The notes: a model not told the origin generated them from the letters alone. A stretch of 64,000 nucleotides of DNA from Laguncularia racemosa (GCA_037954665.1 JBBMOL010000099.1:186001-250000); one strand, 5' to 3'. Positions 1 through 11,449 are shown, numbered from the stretch's first letter. Made by a program: numbers and translations.

Positions 1-2002
1 AATACATGAGAAAGCTTTCAATACTTTAAAAGAAAAGCTGACCAATGCACCTTTGCTTGTTCTACCTAATTTTGAAAAGGTCTTTGAAATTGAATGTGAT
101 GCTTCTGGGAAAGGTATTGGTAGTGTTTTGATGCAGGATTCCAAGCCAATTGCTTACTTTAGTGAAAAGCTTAATGGGGCGGCATTGAATTATCCTACCT
201 ATGATAAGGAGCTATACGCATTAGTGAGGACTTTACAAACTTGGCAACACTATCTATAGCCCAAAGAGTTCATTATCCACTCAGATCATGAAAGCTTGAA
301 GTTCTTGAAGACTCAGGGTAAGTTGAACAAAAGGCATGCTAAGTGGCTGGAATTTATTGAAACTTTTCCTTATGTTATCAAATACAAGCAAGGAAAAGAA
401 AATGTAGTGGCTGATGCACTATCTAGGAGGTATTTACTTCTGACCTCTTTACAAACAAAATTGCTTGGATTTGAGTTTATCAAGGATTTGTACGAGAATG
501 ATGCTGATTTTGGTCAAGTGTGGAGTGCTGTTTCTAAGCATGCATATGCTGATTTGTATAAGCATGAGGGGTTTCTATTTAAGAAAGACAAACTTTGTGT
601 TCCTAAATGTTCCTTGCGTGAATTGCTTGTTAGAGAAACACATGGGGGTGGACTAATGGGGCACTTTGGTATATAGAAAACTTTGGACATTTTGCATGAG
701 CATTTTTACTAGCCTAGGATGAAACATGATGTGCAAGCTGTGTGTGAAAAATGCATTGTGTGTAAACAGGCTAAATCCAAAGTAATGCCATATGGAGAAT
801 ACATCCCATTACTTGTACCTCATCAGCCTTGGACTGACATTTCTATAGACTTTGTTCTAGGTTTGCCACGATCTAGTAATGGCAAGGATAGCATATTTGT
901 CATTGTTGATAGGTTTAGCAAAATGGCTCACTTTATTGCCTGTTCTAAAACTAATGATGCAACATATATTGCCGATTTATTCTTTAAAGAAATTGTGTGT
1001 TTGCATGGCCTGCCAAGGTCCATAGTAAGTGATAGGGATGTTAAGTTTCTTAGCCATTTTTGGTGCACTTTGTGGAACTGATTGGGAACTAAATTGTTAT
1101 TTTCTACTGTTGCACATCCTCAGACAGATGGTCAAACAAAAGTAGTTAATAGGACTCTTTCACAATTATTGCGTGCTGTTTTGAAAAAGAACTTAAAACA
1201 ATGGGAAAATTGTTTGTCTCATGTTGAATTTGCATACAATAGAGCTGTGCATTCTACTACATCATACTCACCATTTGAGATTGTGTATGGATTTAATCCT
1301 TTGACTCCCTTGGATATTTTACCCTTACCTCCTAACGAATTTGTTGATGTTGATGGAAAGAGAAAAGCAGAGTTAGTTAGGGAATTACATGCCAAGGCCC
1401 GAGCTAACATTGAAAAGAAGAATGAGCACTATGCTCGACAAGTAAACAAGGGTCGTGTCAAGCTTACCTTTCAACCTGGAGACTGGGTTTGGTTACATTT
1501 GAGAAGAGAAAGGTTTGCTACACAGCGGAAGTCCAAATTGCATCCTCGGGGAGATAGACCTTTTCAAGTGTTGGAGCGCGTCAACTACAATGCTTACAAA
1601 CTTGATTTGCCAAGTCAATACGGTAATGTAAGCGCTACTTTTAATGTTTCTGATCTTTTGTTATATGATGCAGGTGATTCAAGGATGAATCCTTTCGAGG
1701 AAGGGGGGAATGATAGAGATCGGGAGGCATCCAACACTCAAGAGCTAGTCAAAGCTAATGACCCTTTACAAGGTATCAGGGGTCCTATGACACGATCACG
1801 GACCAAGCGAATGAAGAAGGCATTGCAAGGGTTGATTGTGGAACTTCAGGAGCAAGAGGTGATTCAACATAACTCTAACACAAGTCCTAAGCTCATGAAC
1901 ATCATATATCAAAGTGGGGACGAAGCGGAGGACATCAGAATTGCATTGACGACCACCAGCGAAGGAAAGGCCGCCAACCTATCACCTAGGCCGCTGGCCT
2001 AG
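1..2002 (+). pseudogene. Ty3/gypsy retrotransposon pol remnant (RNase H - integrase), 5' truncated by window edge
   Basis: The reading frame starting at base 2 encodes the end of reverse transcriptase, then RNase H (CDASG motif near 97-111, ending in the typical ADALSRR near 412-429). It continues through the integrase zinc region and core, including DFVLGLP near 850 and SDRDVKF near 1030, to a C-terminal tail with GPMTRSRTKR near 1783-1812. In-frame stops lie at 257-259, 674-676, 710-712 and 1079-1081. The frame never shifts, so the decay is by point changes only. Where the family normally has QTDGQTE, the third catalytic integrase acid is replaced by Lys (codon near 1139). I see no chromodomain. 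The tail resembles CRM-type chromoviruses, but this clade call is tentative. The element is dead as a source of integrase. Confidence 0.9.
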
Positions 2003-2452
2003 AATTGGCCGGCCTTTAAAAGGTGAGGTACGCCGGCTATGAAGGCTGCTGACCTTGGAATTTACACTGCCGGCCTACTGGCCGGCCTAACCCATCCATT
2101 GTTTTTTTTTTTTATTTCAAAGCCGGCCTTGGATGTATTTAGGCCGCCAACTTTTAATTAATGACGAATATAAACTCTTTTGTACAGCATTTGAAACATC
2201 ATTATCATATTTTATCATATTGTGAATGAGATTTTTGAGAGAGTTCTCTCTTCCTTTAGTTCTTGCGAATAGAACTAATCTTGATTTCTTCATCCTAAAC
2301 GCTTGGGGAAATCAATCCGTGATAGCTTAGGTTCCAGTCAGCATGTTCAATTAGGGTTGGGTTACGTTTGATTCATTCGATTCAATTTCGATTCTAGGGT
2401 TTGAATCCTTATTAATCGTTGGGTCTTAGATCGATATCTAGTGTTCGCGTCA
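1965..2452 (+). repeat. Probable 3' LTR / 3' end of the gypsy element, with a GGCCGGC-rich segment
   Basis: Directly after the pol frame comes a non-coding stretch that begins with at least five GCCGGC/GGCCGGC motifs (about 1968-2150). It contains a TATA-like TATAAACTC near 2169 and an A+T-rich leader, and ends in ...GTCA at about 2452, just before LINE sequence starts. The position and the CA ending fit a 3' LTR. I cannot fix the 5' boundary because the second LTR lies outside the window, and in some chromovirus clades the integrase tail overlaps the LTR. Confidence 0.45.
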
Positions 2453-2469
2453 GTTAAGTTAAGGTAGTC

Positions 2470-4430
2470 TAATGATACTCACCCCTTGACCAATGAGGTG
2501 AGAATGATCTTTGTGACCTTGAGAACATAGATAACACATGGTTGATAATGTTACTCCCCAAGAAGACATTCTGTCTAATGGTTAGAGTTTCCCTATCCAA
2601 GCTAGCTATAGAATGAAGGCATGTCGTGAGATAGTTGTGAGGTTCCAAATCACTTTGCTTTAGGGCATTAAAGGAGCAATGGGTGTAAGGAATTCATATC
2701 CCGACTAAATTGAATAGTCTCCAGAGTGAGAATTCTTCCATTTGAAAATATTCAGTTGGGTATGATCGGATGTTAGGCTACACGGGATGTTGAAGGTTGT
2801 CAAAAGTCTCCTTCTAGCAATCTCCGTGTAGACCCATCTAATAAGCAACACAGTTGTGCAATGTTATCTAAACTTGAAGACATAATCTCTTGAGCACTAA
2901 AGTTAATGTCAAGTAGCCTTATTGGTATTCAGTAATCTAACTAAAGTAAGATGGATAAGCCATCTTTCACTTCCTACATAAACTACATTCGAACAAGAAG
3001 TTGTAGCTTCAGTAATTTCTTCCAATTTCATTAGCATAAGGTTGGAGTGTTCACATTCCAAAAGTTCCTCCCTTTAAGGTAGGTTGAGTGTATCTATTTA
3101 CCCATAAATCTCTCTAACCTCCCCTACACAAGTACCAGATGTTCTTGATTTGGGCCACTTTATTCCACATAGCCAATTTGGGAATTCCCAATGCCCCACT
3201 CTTTTTTAGGCTGCAAATAACATCTTATCTCACTTTTTCCTTAGTAGAGATATTTGGCCTTCCACTTTACAAAAAGTTTCAAAGTTTCTGCTCAATTTCT
3301 ACTGTGACAGATCTAGGTAGAAGGAAGGCGAAGCTCTAGAACACTTGCATAAAGAATAGTACTAACTTGATAAGTTGTAATCTACCCCCAAATGATAAGA
3401 ATTTCACTATCTACCCCGATAACCTTACCATGATTTTCTCTTGAAGAGCTATACAGTCCTGCTTTTTAAACTTAGTGGATATCTACGACACTCCTAAGTA
3501 GAGAGTTGGTAGTTCTCCTTCCTTGAAGCGTATGAGATCCAACATGCCTTGCTTGTCTCACTGGTTTACATTACAAAAGAAGATGTTGCTTTTCCATTTG
3601 TTTGTGGTCATTCCTGACATAGAATTAAATAATTGTAGAGCCTCTTGAATGCATTTAACGGATGTAATGTCTCCCTTTCAAAATAATAATAAGTCATTTG
3701 CAACACAAACATGGATTATTTTCTCACTTTTGCACCTCCAATGAAAAGAGAATTAGGGATTTGTAGCCAATTAACTCATAATTCCCAATAGCACCTTCAT
3801 CCCAAGGATCAAGAGGTAAGGTAACATAGGATCTCCTTGTCAAAGTCTTCTTCTATTTCAGAAAAACCCTATTGGCTCACCATTCACATTAATGGAGAAT
3901 TTTGCTGTTGAAATACATTGGTAGATCAAAGTATGATAGTAGATGAGGAAGCCCATACAATGCATTATCTCCATGATGAAGCTCCAATTTATCGTGTTAT
4001 AGGCTTTCTGGATATCCACTTTTAAAGCACAACTAAGGGGGCCTAACTGTATGTGCTAGCTAACCATTAGCTCTTGCACAAGGAAAATATTATCTACTAT
4101 TCTTCACCCGGGTACAAAAGTTGCTTATTCCTTTCCAATAAGGGAAGGTAAGACTTTCTTCATGCATTCAGCTAGTGTCTTAGATATGGCTTTATAGAGT
4201 ACATTACAACATGCAATTTGACGAAACTCATTCAACTTAAATGCATTTGCAACCTTTGGTACTAGTGATATGATTGTACAATTTATCTCTTTCAGCAATT
4301 TCCCTTATGTGAGAAACTCATGTACTACATTTATTAGGTCTTTGCCAATCAAATCCCATGATTCTTTAAAAAACTTGGTTGTATAACCATTCGATCCATG
4401 TATAATTTCCTTTGTTATTTTATTTTTTAA
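2470..4430 (-). pseudogene. L1-type LINE remnant: reverse transcriptase and zf-RVT domain
   Basis: Read on the minus strand, this stretch gives a plant L1 reverse transcriptase broken by many stops. In order it shows FKKSWDLIGKDLIN (about 4330-4380), the FRQIACCNVLYK region (about 4195-4235), motif A as VDIQKAYNTINW (about 3981-4019), NGEPIGF (about 3870-3890), QGDPM (about 3825-3840) and motif C as VANDLLLF (about 3680-3705). At the far end (about 2490-2660) is the zinc-binding zf-RVT block, with VIWN, SRHAFIL, LAWIG, DRMSSWGV and the CYLC pair. Both catalytic motifs read Asn where the family has Asp (KAYD, ADD). No endonuclease domain is visible, so the copy is 5' truncated, and it abuts the gypsy LTR end at its 3' side. 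Confidence 0.82.
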
Positions 4431-4908
4431 TAAATGGAAATGAATAAATAAAGAAATATATATATCTATATATACATATAGATATTATATAAACAATTTT
4501 CTTTGTTAGTGTAAAATAAGGCTTTAAAAAAATATAAAAGTTTTCAATGTAAGAATTATTGAAAAAAAAATGGAAAATTTGAAAAATAAAATAATTTTAG
4601 GCTTTTCATAATTACAATTTTTATAAGAAAAATTCAATAAATTAGTGTTTTTAAACTTAAGATTTTGAGGGATTTTTACAAAAGCACCGTAAACACCCCA
4701 TTTTCCTCTATAGCATATTTTCAAATATAAAGAAAAACCTTAAAATAAGAAAATAAGAGAAAAGTAGGAAAAAATACAAAAATGTTAAAAGATAGCAAAA
4801 ATGCAAAAAAAAAAAAAAACGATTGAAATATAAAAAAAATATAATTTTTTTGAAAAGATAAAAAAATAAAAAAGGAAAATGATCACAAATACAAAAAAAT
4901 GAAAGAGA

Positions 4909-4939
<31 letters not shown>

Positions 4940-5797
4940 TGGGTCTTTCTAGGGTCCATTTAGTTTGTTGATGGGAGGAAGTAATTTTCAAAGGCAACTA
5001 ATTTTTAGTTGGGATTTCCAAGTAAGCTTAAAAAATAATTAAAATGAAAATAAAGAAGTTATATATATATATAATATATATGCTCCCACTATTATTTTAT
5101 ATTTTGCATACATACTTGTTATTGCTCTCATTTTTCTATTTGGAACTATACTGGAAAAACAAGAGTGCAAAAAAGAATCTTTATTTTTCTTTGCTTTCTT
5201 GTTTCAATATTCGTCAAATGAGATCACGAAGGTTTTTTTCGAGAAGTTCGAAGATACGAGGAGCCCAAATGTAACCATTGATCTTCATTCTTTTCTTTTT
5301 CTTTTCCTTTTTTTTTTTTCATTTTTATCTATCTTTCATGCTTGCTTTCTATACCATTAATAAAAAATTAACACATACTTATTATGGATATAAAATTTAA
5401 TATATTTAATAAAAAAATTATTTTTATAAAATTTTATAAATATTAAGAATTTAAATAAAAAAAGTAAATATTAATAACTAAAATTATATTTTTCCCTTTA
5501 TTAAATGATAATACTTAATGTTGTAACGATTGTGTGGCTTAATGTAAAATAACACAGTTTTTGGTATGTAATATTAAATTTCATAATTTGAACATTGTAT
5601 ATAAAATTATAAAATATAATATATATTTATATGATTAAATTATAGTATTAACACAATTTTCATAATAACTTGTTAATATACATTATTAGTACATATTTAT
5701 TGTGATGATCTTTTGAACATAAATTTATTTAAAACTAGAAACCCATGTGCGGAGGTGGAGCATTAACCAGTTGACATTATAAATGCTTACCAAGCTC
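4431..5797. other. AT-rich intergenic stretch, no gene seen
   Basis: Very AT-rich DNA with poly-A/T runs, a (TA)n patch near 5060-5082 and an (AAT)n microsatellite at about 4911-4936. Open frames here are Phe/Leu/Ile/Lys-rich translations of simple sequence and have no domain signature. The last part leads into the SKIP promoter. Confidence 0.6.
4911..4936. repeat. (AAT)n microsatellite
   Basis: About eight to nine uninterrupted copies of the AAT trinucleotide. Confidence 0.9.
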
Positions 5798-5853
5798 GGC
5801 CCACGGGAACCCTAATTTTAATATGGACCGGGTCTGATGATGCACTTAGCCCA
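5798..5853 (+). promoter_or_regulatory. SKIP promoter: site II motif plus telo-box
   Basis: GGCCCAC at 5798-5804 and AGCCCA (reverse TGGGCT) at 5848-5853 match the plant site II (TGGGCY) pattern. AACCCTAA at 5808-5815 matches the telo-box core and sits 3 bp from the first site II. This pairing is known from promoters of plant genes for translation, ribosome and cell-cycle functions. It lies about 75 bp or more upstream of the pyrimidine-rich leader. Function here is inferred from motif and position only. Confidence 0.6.
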
Positions 5854-5880
5854 TTGAAAAATTAAAATTATCAGTATCCG

Positions 5881-6368
5881 CAGTTTCTCTCTTCCTTCCA
5901 CCTGCCTTCTTCTTCATCTTCTTCTTCGCCGACCTCCTTCGATTCATCAAACCTATAAGTATCTCTCTTCGGCTTCGATACTCACTCTTTGGCGATTGTT
6001 TCTGTTTGATCGAGCGGATAGTAAAAGGTAGTTCCTTTCATTTATTTATGATATCAAGTTTGCTATCACGATCAGGGTTTTATTTGTCTTCGAATTACAG
6101 TTTGTATTTGGTTTAAATACAAGTGTTAGGTTAACTTGTATTCTCTCTTTGAATTGGGGTTTTGATTCCTTGCGAAACTACTTCGAATATACACGTCTTT
6201 GAATTAGGGTTTTAAGCTGTTTAATGTTTTGGTAAGCTGTTTTTATTGTTTGGCTGATGGAAAGTTAGGGTTTTCATGTTCTTTGTGTGATTTTTTCTTC
6301 ATGATTTGGGTTTCAGGAGAGGTTATTGGGAAACAATTGGATCTTGACGCGTTCAGGTATCGGTAAAT
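5881..6368 (+). other. SKIP 5' untranslated region with probable intron
   Basis: A CT-rich leader (TTCTTC repeats around 5905-5930) is followed by a likely 5'-UTR intron. The donor is probably AAAAG|GTAGTT with GT at 6028-6029, though GT at 6021 or 5959 is also possible. The T-rich body ends in TTTCAG with AG at 6315-6316. The spliced leader then runs to the start codon at 6369 (GTAAATATGGCC context). Splicing is predicted by eye, not by transcript. Confidence 0.55.
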
Positions 6369-8177
6369 ATGGCCTCTTTGAAGGATTTGTTACCTCCTGT
6401 AAAATCCACCACGGCAACGTATTATGATCATTCGAATGACCCTTGGTTCAAGCAGCGGTTCACTGCATCTGAGACTGAAAAGTCTGCCGTCGTCAAGCAC
6501 AACCCGGTGCCCCCATATTTGAAGCGTCAGGGTTTTGTTCCTCGGAAAATCGAGGATTTTGGTGATGGGGGTGCATTCCCTGAGATTCATATTGCTCAGT
6601 ATCCACTTGATATGGGAAGGGATAAGTCCGGGAAACCTGGGTCGAAGATCTTGCCGGTGACTGTTGATGCTCATGGTAATGTGGCGTATGATGCTGTTGT
6701 TAAGCAGAATGAAAACTCGAAGAAGGTTGTTCATAGTCAGCATAAGGACCTTGTTCCTAAGGTACTGAAAAATGAGGAAGATAGTGAAGAGGATGAGGAT
6801 TTGGAGAAAGAGATCGAGGAAACAACTCAGGAAACAAAGGCTGCGTTAGAGAAGATTGTGAATGTAAGGTTGAGTGCAGCACAACCTAAAAACGTGCCCA
6901 AGCAGTCATCAGAATCCAAGTTTATTAAGTACAAGCCTTCACAGCAATCAGCTGCATTTAATTCTGGTGCGAAGGAGAGGATCATCCGCATGGTGGAGAT
7001 GCCCGTGGACCCACTTGAGCCACCCAAGTTTAAGCATAAGAGGGTTCCAAGGGCTTCTGGATCTCCTCCTGTGCCAGTGATGCACTCTCCTCCTCGTCCA
7101 GTTACTGTGAAAGATCAGCAAGATTGGAAAATACCACCTTGTATTTCAAATTGGAAGAACCCAAAGGGTTACACTATTCCTCTTGATAAGCGTCTTGCTG
7201 CAGATGGAAGAGGTCTTCAAGATGTGCAGATCAATGACAACTTTGCCAAGCTTTCTGAGGCATTATATGTTGCTGAGCAGAAGGCTAGGGAGGCAGTTGC
7301 TATGAGATCAAAGGTGCAGAAAGAAATGCTAATGAAGGAGAAGGAAAGGAAAGAGCAGGAGCTCCGTGCATTAGCTCAGAAGGCACGTTCAGAGAGAACT
7401 GGTACAGCACATCCAGCTGCTGTTGCAATCCCCGCGGATAAGGGTGGTATGGGTGGTGGAGATATGAGAGGAGATTATGATGAAAGAGAAAGAGAGAGAG
7501 AATTACCAAAGGAAACAAAGGAAGAAAGGGAAGAAAGACTGCAGCGTGAAAAAATCCGTGAAGAACGACGTCGAGAGAGGGAGAGAGAAAGAAGATTGGA
7601 GGCAAAAGATGCTGCAATGGGAAAGAAGAGCAAGATAACCAGAGACAGGGATAGGGATATTAGTGAGAAAGTTGCATTGGGCATGGCTTCAACTGGAGCT
7701 GGCAGAGGGGGAGAAGTTATGTATGACCAGAGGCTGTTTAATCAAGAGAAAGGGATGGATTCTGGTTTTGCTACCGATGACCAATACAATGTATATGATA
7801 AAGGATTGTTCACAGCCCGATCCACACTTACTGATCTTGTCCGGGGTAAGAAGGACCTGGATTCTGATATCTATGGAAATGCTGATGAACAGTATGAGAA
7901 GCTTTTGAAGACTGATCGCTTTAAAGCAGATAAGACATTCACTGGCATCTCTGAGAAAGCAGGTCCAAGAGATGGGCCAGTTGAGTTTGAGAAGGAAGTT
8001 GAAGAGGCCGATCCATTTGGTTTGGATCAATTCTTAACGGAAGTTAAGAAGGGTAAGAAAGCAATGGATAAAGTTGGTTCAGGAGGGACTATGAGGGCCA
8101 GTGCTGGATCATCAATGCGAGATGGTCATGAAGGGGGCTCTGGTAGGACACGTATTGGTTTCGAGAGAGGACGTTGA
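6369..8177 (+). CDS. SKIP: SNW/SKI-interacting protein (SKIP), spliceosome and transcription co-factor
   Basis: The product is 602 residues in one uninterrupted frame, close to the usual length of plant SKIP. The N-terminus MASLKDLLPPVKS and the segment PPYLKRQGFVPRKIEDFGDG are typical. The SNW core spans about residues 185-345 and contains the name-giving SNWKN at 260-264, followed by YTIPLDKRLAADGRG and an Ala/Glu-rich helix. Residues about 375-440 are an Arg/Glu/Asp-rich charged stretch. The C-terminus carries the conserved DDQYNVYDKGLF and EEADPFGLDQFL segments. From family knowledge, SKIP is a nuclear, Prp19/NTC-associated component of the activated spliceosome; in Arabidopsis it affects splicing of clock and stress genes and binds transcription complexes. 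The coding region has no intron. No frameshift or lost motif was found, so the gene looks functional. Confidence 0.96.
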   Translation: MASLKDLLPPVKSTTATYYDHSNDPWFKQRFTASETEKSAVVKHNPVPPYLKRQGFVPRKIEDFGDGGAFPEIHIAQYPLDMGRDKSGKPGSKILPVTVDAHGNVAYDAVVKQNENSKKVVHSQHKDLVPKVLKNEEDSEEDEDLEKEIEETTQETKAALEKIVNVRLSAAQPKNVPKQSSESKFIKYKPSQQSAAFNSGAKERIIRMVEMPVDPLEPPKFKHKRVPRASGSPPVPVMHSPPRPVTVKDQQDWKIPPCISNWKNPKGYTIPLDKRLAADGRGLQDVQINDNFAKLSEALYVAEQKAREAVAMRSKVQKEMLMKEKERKEQELRALAQKARSERTGTAHPAAVAIPADKGGMGGGDMRGDYDERERERELPKETKEEREERLQREKIREERRRERERERRLEAKDAAMGKKSKITRDRDRDISEKVALGMASTGAGRGGEVMYDQRLFNQEKGMDSGFATDDQYNVYDKGLFTARSTLTDLVRGKKDLDSDIYGNADEQYEKLLKTDRFKADKTFTGISEKAGPRDGPVEFEKEVEEADPFGLDQFLTEVKKGKKAMDKVGSGGTMRASAGSSMRDGHEGGSGRTRIGFERGR

Positions 8178-9724
8178 TCGGCTTTTACTAGCCTATGGTA
8201 CTGGTAGTTCACAACCGGATGTGTTCTTTTAATGTATAATTGTTTTTGCAGATTATCTATATTCTGCGTCTATTGAATGTTTCTGTCGTTGTGGATTAGG
8301 TGGTCATAATAGCCATCCTTAAGTTTTAGTCCTGAGGCTGGGACCATGCGGCTGAGGAAGGAGTGATGCTCATCATCTGTGCGGTCGATGTTGTAAAAGG
8401 TGTGCAGAAGTCTTCACTCCAATCCGTTATAAGTGCCGCAAGGGTCACGTCTTTTTCCTCAGAAGGAAAAGAGAAGTGCAAAGTACCTTCAACATGGCTA
8501 CTTCGATGGTCAGGCTGATCTATGTCCATTGGACGCTAGATTATGGCATTGTGATATTAATTTTCTCTTTTATCCTTGTCATGGTGCTATGTCTTTTTTG
8601 TAATTGTACTTTTGAACATTTTCCTGCTGAAACGATAAACAAGAACTTCTACAATAATATTTCTGTCTCACACCAACTGATAGCCTGATCGAGCAATTTA
8701 AACTTGTACGTAAATGCCGAAACCCAGTCTCTGAAGTTTTTGGTGAACTTACAATTTGAGGGGTTATTGCCGGAGATCTTCTCAAACACGATTTTTGTTT
8801 CACAATGGTACTCCACAATGAAGACGGTTGGCTCTATCCTTTGAAATCATGGAACCATTTCTGGTTTCCTATCCTTACATATTATGATCATTGATCAGTT
8901 ATTTCGATTTGAGGTGTTTTGGCATATCGGCTTCTCTGCAATAGAGTTGCCATCAGTTGTTACTGAATATGCAGCATTTTCCAATGTTGAGTCCTTTTTC
9001 TTATTTAATCCTAGTCCTGAATCATCTGAATTGCACTCCCAGAAAATGCTGTTGATTCTTGGATTGGTGTTTGGTTGACTTCTCTCTCTCGTGTAGTTTA
9101 GGAGGGGGGAAAGAGGGCATCCGCCATCCGGCATCATGCAGACAGATAACGTGAGACTTAAAGGGAGTTGGTATTAGGTGGAATATCCCAGGGATTCTTG
9201 CAGTGGATAAACCTATCACATGGAATGGCCTGAGGGTCATGACAGATCATATAGAAGATACAGGGTTGAAGTTAACAGTGGTCAAAGGGTGTTAAGTAGG
9301 TAGAGATGGTTAAAGACATTGTCAACTGTACAGTCACGGTTAATTTAGCATGAATTGTCAATTTTTCTTTCCTCGTTTATGTCAGAAGATTTTAAGTTTT
9401 CGGGCTTGCATATAGCTATGAAAAAGTCCCAAAGATGGTTGCTTATGCATCAATCCCATTATGCACAAATGAATAGATTCCTTTGTAATAGGTTGAAGAT
9501 GAAAGGCCCCTTAGTTCTGAGTGTGGATAATTAAGTAAACCCTCTAGTTTCAAAAGTGGTTAATCCTTAGTCTGTCGCGTCGAGAAAGAGAAAGGCGGCC
9601 TTTGGATATAAGCTTAGCTGCTCTTCCTTAAGTCACCGTTGGCCTCGACCATAATACAAGATAGCTAAGCAATTGTAAGTTAGATATGAGAGGTACGGAA
9701 ACAGATGAGGCAGATTGTATCATG
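8178..9724 (+). other. SKIP 3' UTR and downstream intergenic DNA
   Basis: The SKIP transcript probably ends shortly after 8240 (AATGTATAA at about 8232-8240) or may extend further. The DNA to about 9720 is less AT-rich than the surroundings but holds no frame with a recognisable domain. Short frames on both strands look accidental. Confidence 0.5.
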
Positions 9725-10019
9725 GGCATAACTTTCCTAAGCATTCCCGTATAGCACTTGGTGCTTTAAATCATATACATGAGGCTTTCATGAATTACCG
9801 GTTAAGATTTACTTGATCTAATAGTTATTATACAATCCCATCCATTGTATATTAATTACATCTCACCGCCTCACCTACTATGGTACAATCTACATCTTTC
9901 TGATTTTTTTTTGAAATCTTCCTGCTTTTGGAGCCTTCATTAGGTCTAGATCATGGGCTTCTTCCATAGTGGGCCAAGGAAAACCTCATGGGGTCTGCTT
10001 GTTTTGAAAAGTTTGTGAT
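9725..10019 (-). repeat. 3' LTR fragment of the minus-strand gypsy element
   Basis: This stretch matches 22130-22551 with gaps: both share a GCATAACTTTC segment, TTAGTGCT-like and TCACCTACTATG blocks, GGTCTAGAT, ATGGGCTT and the end GTCTGCTTGTTTTGAAA. On the minus strand the element border reads TATCACAAAC, against TGTCACGGAC in the other copy, and is preceded by a purine tract GAGTAGAGAAAAA that fits a polypurine tract. Its far side is truncated, and about 130 bp present in the other copy are missing. Confidence 0.7.
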
Positions 10020-10029
10020 ATTTTTCTCT

Positions 10030-11160
10030 ACTCAATTTGGCGACACCCTTATTGTATCCTCATGGAACTTTCAAAATTTACCTTCGAATTGCATAATGCC
10101 ATGGCAGGTTCCAACCTGCCTCACTTTCTAGCAAGCCCCTCCAAACAACCACATAATCATGCTTAGGTGATTGCCCTTGATATTGCACCTATTGATCAGT
10201 TAGAATCTCTTTTACCTTGTCATACAAATCTTAGAGTCTAACTGGAGCCCTTTGAGATACCATCCTCTCTTGGTCTCCTTCGTCTTTGTAATATAGCTTA
10301 AGCATATTCACATGGAAGACTAGGTGGAATTTGAGTCTTTGTTAAGAAACTCTTCCAACCCTTTTCAATATTCGAAACAATCCTTCATACCTTTGCATGA
10401 GTCCCTTGGTGCATTGTATTAGATGTAACTTAACCAACATTTGGTCTCCCACTTCAAACTCTATTTGTCTCCTCTTTTGATCAGTAAACTTCTTCATCCT
10501 CTTAATAGATTTTTGCAAACATGCCTAGGCTAAGTCCCTATTTTTCTACAATTTTTGTGCAAATATATATATGCTACGGGGACTATTTCCTTTATACTTG
10601 ATGGCAATGGAACTGGGTGTAAACAGTTGTTTCCCTATAATGACCTTAAATAGACTTTAGCACGTGGATGGAGAATTAGGCCATATCTAACAATTTAGCT
10701 TAGTCCCATTGGTTTACTCCTACAAAATGCCTCAGATATAACTCTACCAAGGCATTTACTCACTCCATTTGCCATTCTTTTTGTAGGTGTAAACTATTTG
10801 TGAAATTTACTTCGGACTCCAACGGTCTTAAGGGCTTTATCTAAAATTTCCATATAAATCTTCCATCCCAGTCACTAATAATGCTCTTTGGCAACCCTCC
10901 AAAATTTACTATGTGTTTCAAGAATAACTAGACCACTTCAGCTGTTGGGCATTCTCTTATTGTTGGTACGGATGTAATGTATTTAGAGAAATAGTTCACT
11001 ACCGCCATAATAGTCTCAAACTCCTCGGACTTTGGAAAATTGATTATGAAGTCTATGATGACACTTTCACATGGTTCCCTTAAGATTGGGAGAGGCTCCA
11101 ACAATCTAGCTCTAGAATTTTGTTCCACCTTATCTTGCTAGCATACCGGACATGTCTTGA
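10030..11160 (-). pseudogene. Gypsy element: integrase core and chromodomain remnant
   Basis: On the minus strand the integrase reads CESVIIDFIINFPKSE with first catalytic Asp (about 11030-11070), then VVNYFSKY, then ISDWDGRF with the second Asp (about 10865-10890). The region of the third acid (about 10765-10800) is scrambled by substitutions. A downstream GDQMLVKLHL-type segment (about 10430-10460) is followed by a chromodomain (about 10060-10255) with VKEILTDQ, DYVVVWRGLLESEAGW and a terminal GVAKLS. The chromodomain is known to bind methylated histone H3 in chromovirus integrases. Several in-frame stops prove it is a pseudogene. The chromodomain places the element among chromoviruses; a Tekay/Del-like clade is my best guess. 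Confidence 0.82.
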
Positions 11161-11449
11161 CATAATTTTCCACATCATCCCTCTAATAGGGTTAGAAGTA
11201 TTACTTTTCAATAGGGGTTTATGTTTGATGCATGGTAGAATGACTTGCTTACTTTAAATCATGGCACTCTTAAATGATCTCCTTTCTCAAATTAGAGGAT
11301 CGAGGCACATATATCCTATGCCCCTTAGTATAGATTAGCCCATCTTCTTCCTTGAATCTTCTAATCTTGCCTTCCTTACATTGGGTTAATAAGGCTTTGG
11401 CCATCTCATCCCAGTCCATTTCTTCCTTATTCTAACTTAGGAGGTCTGT

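Noticed and set aside
4524..4997. Phe/Ile/Leu-rich minus-strand frames
   Set aside because: Poly-A and (AAT)n sequence read in frame, not membrane proteins.
6390..8030. Minus-strand frames opposite SKIP
   Set aside because: Shadows of the SKIP codons with no family match; SKIP itself is conserved in length and motifs.
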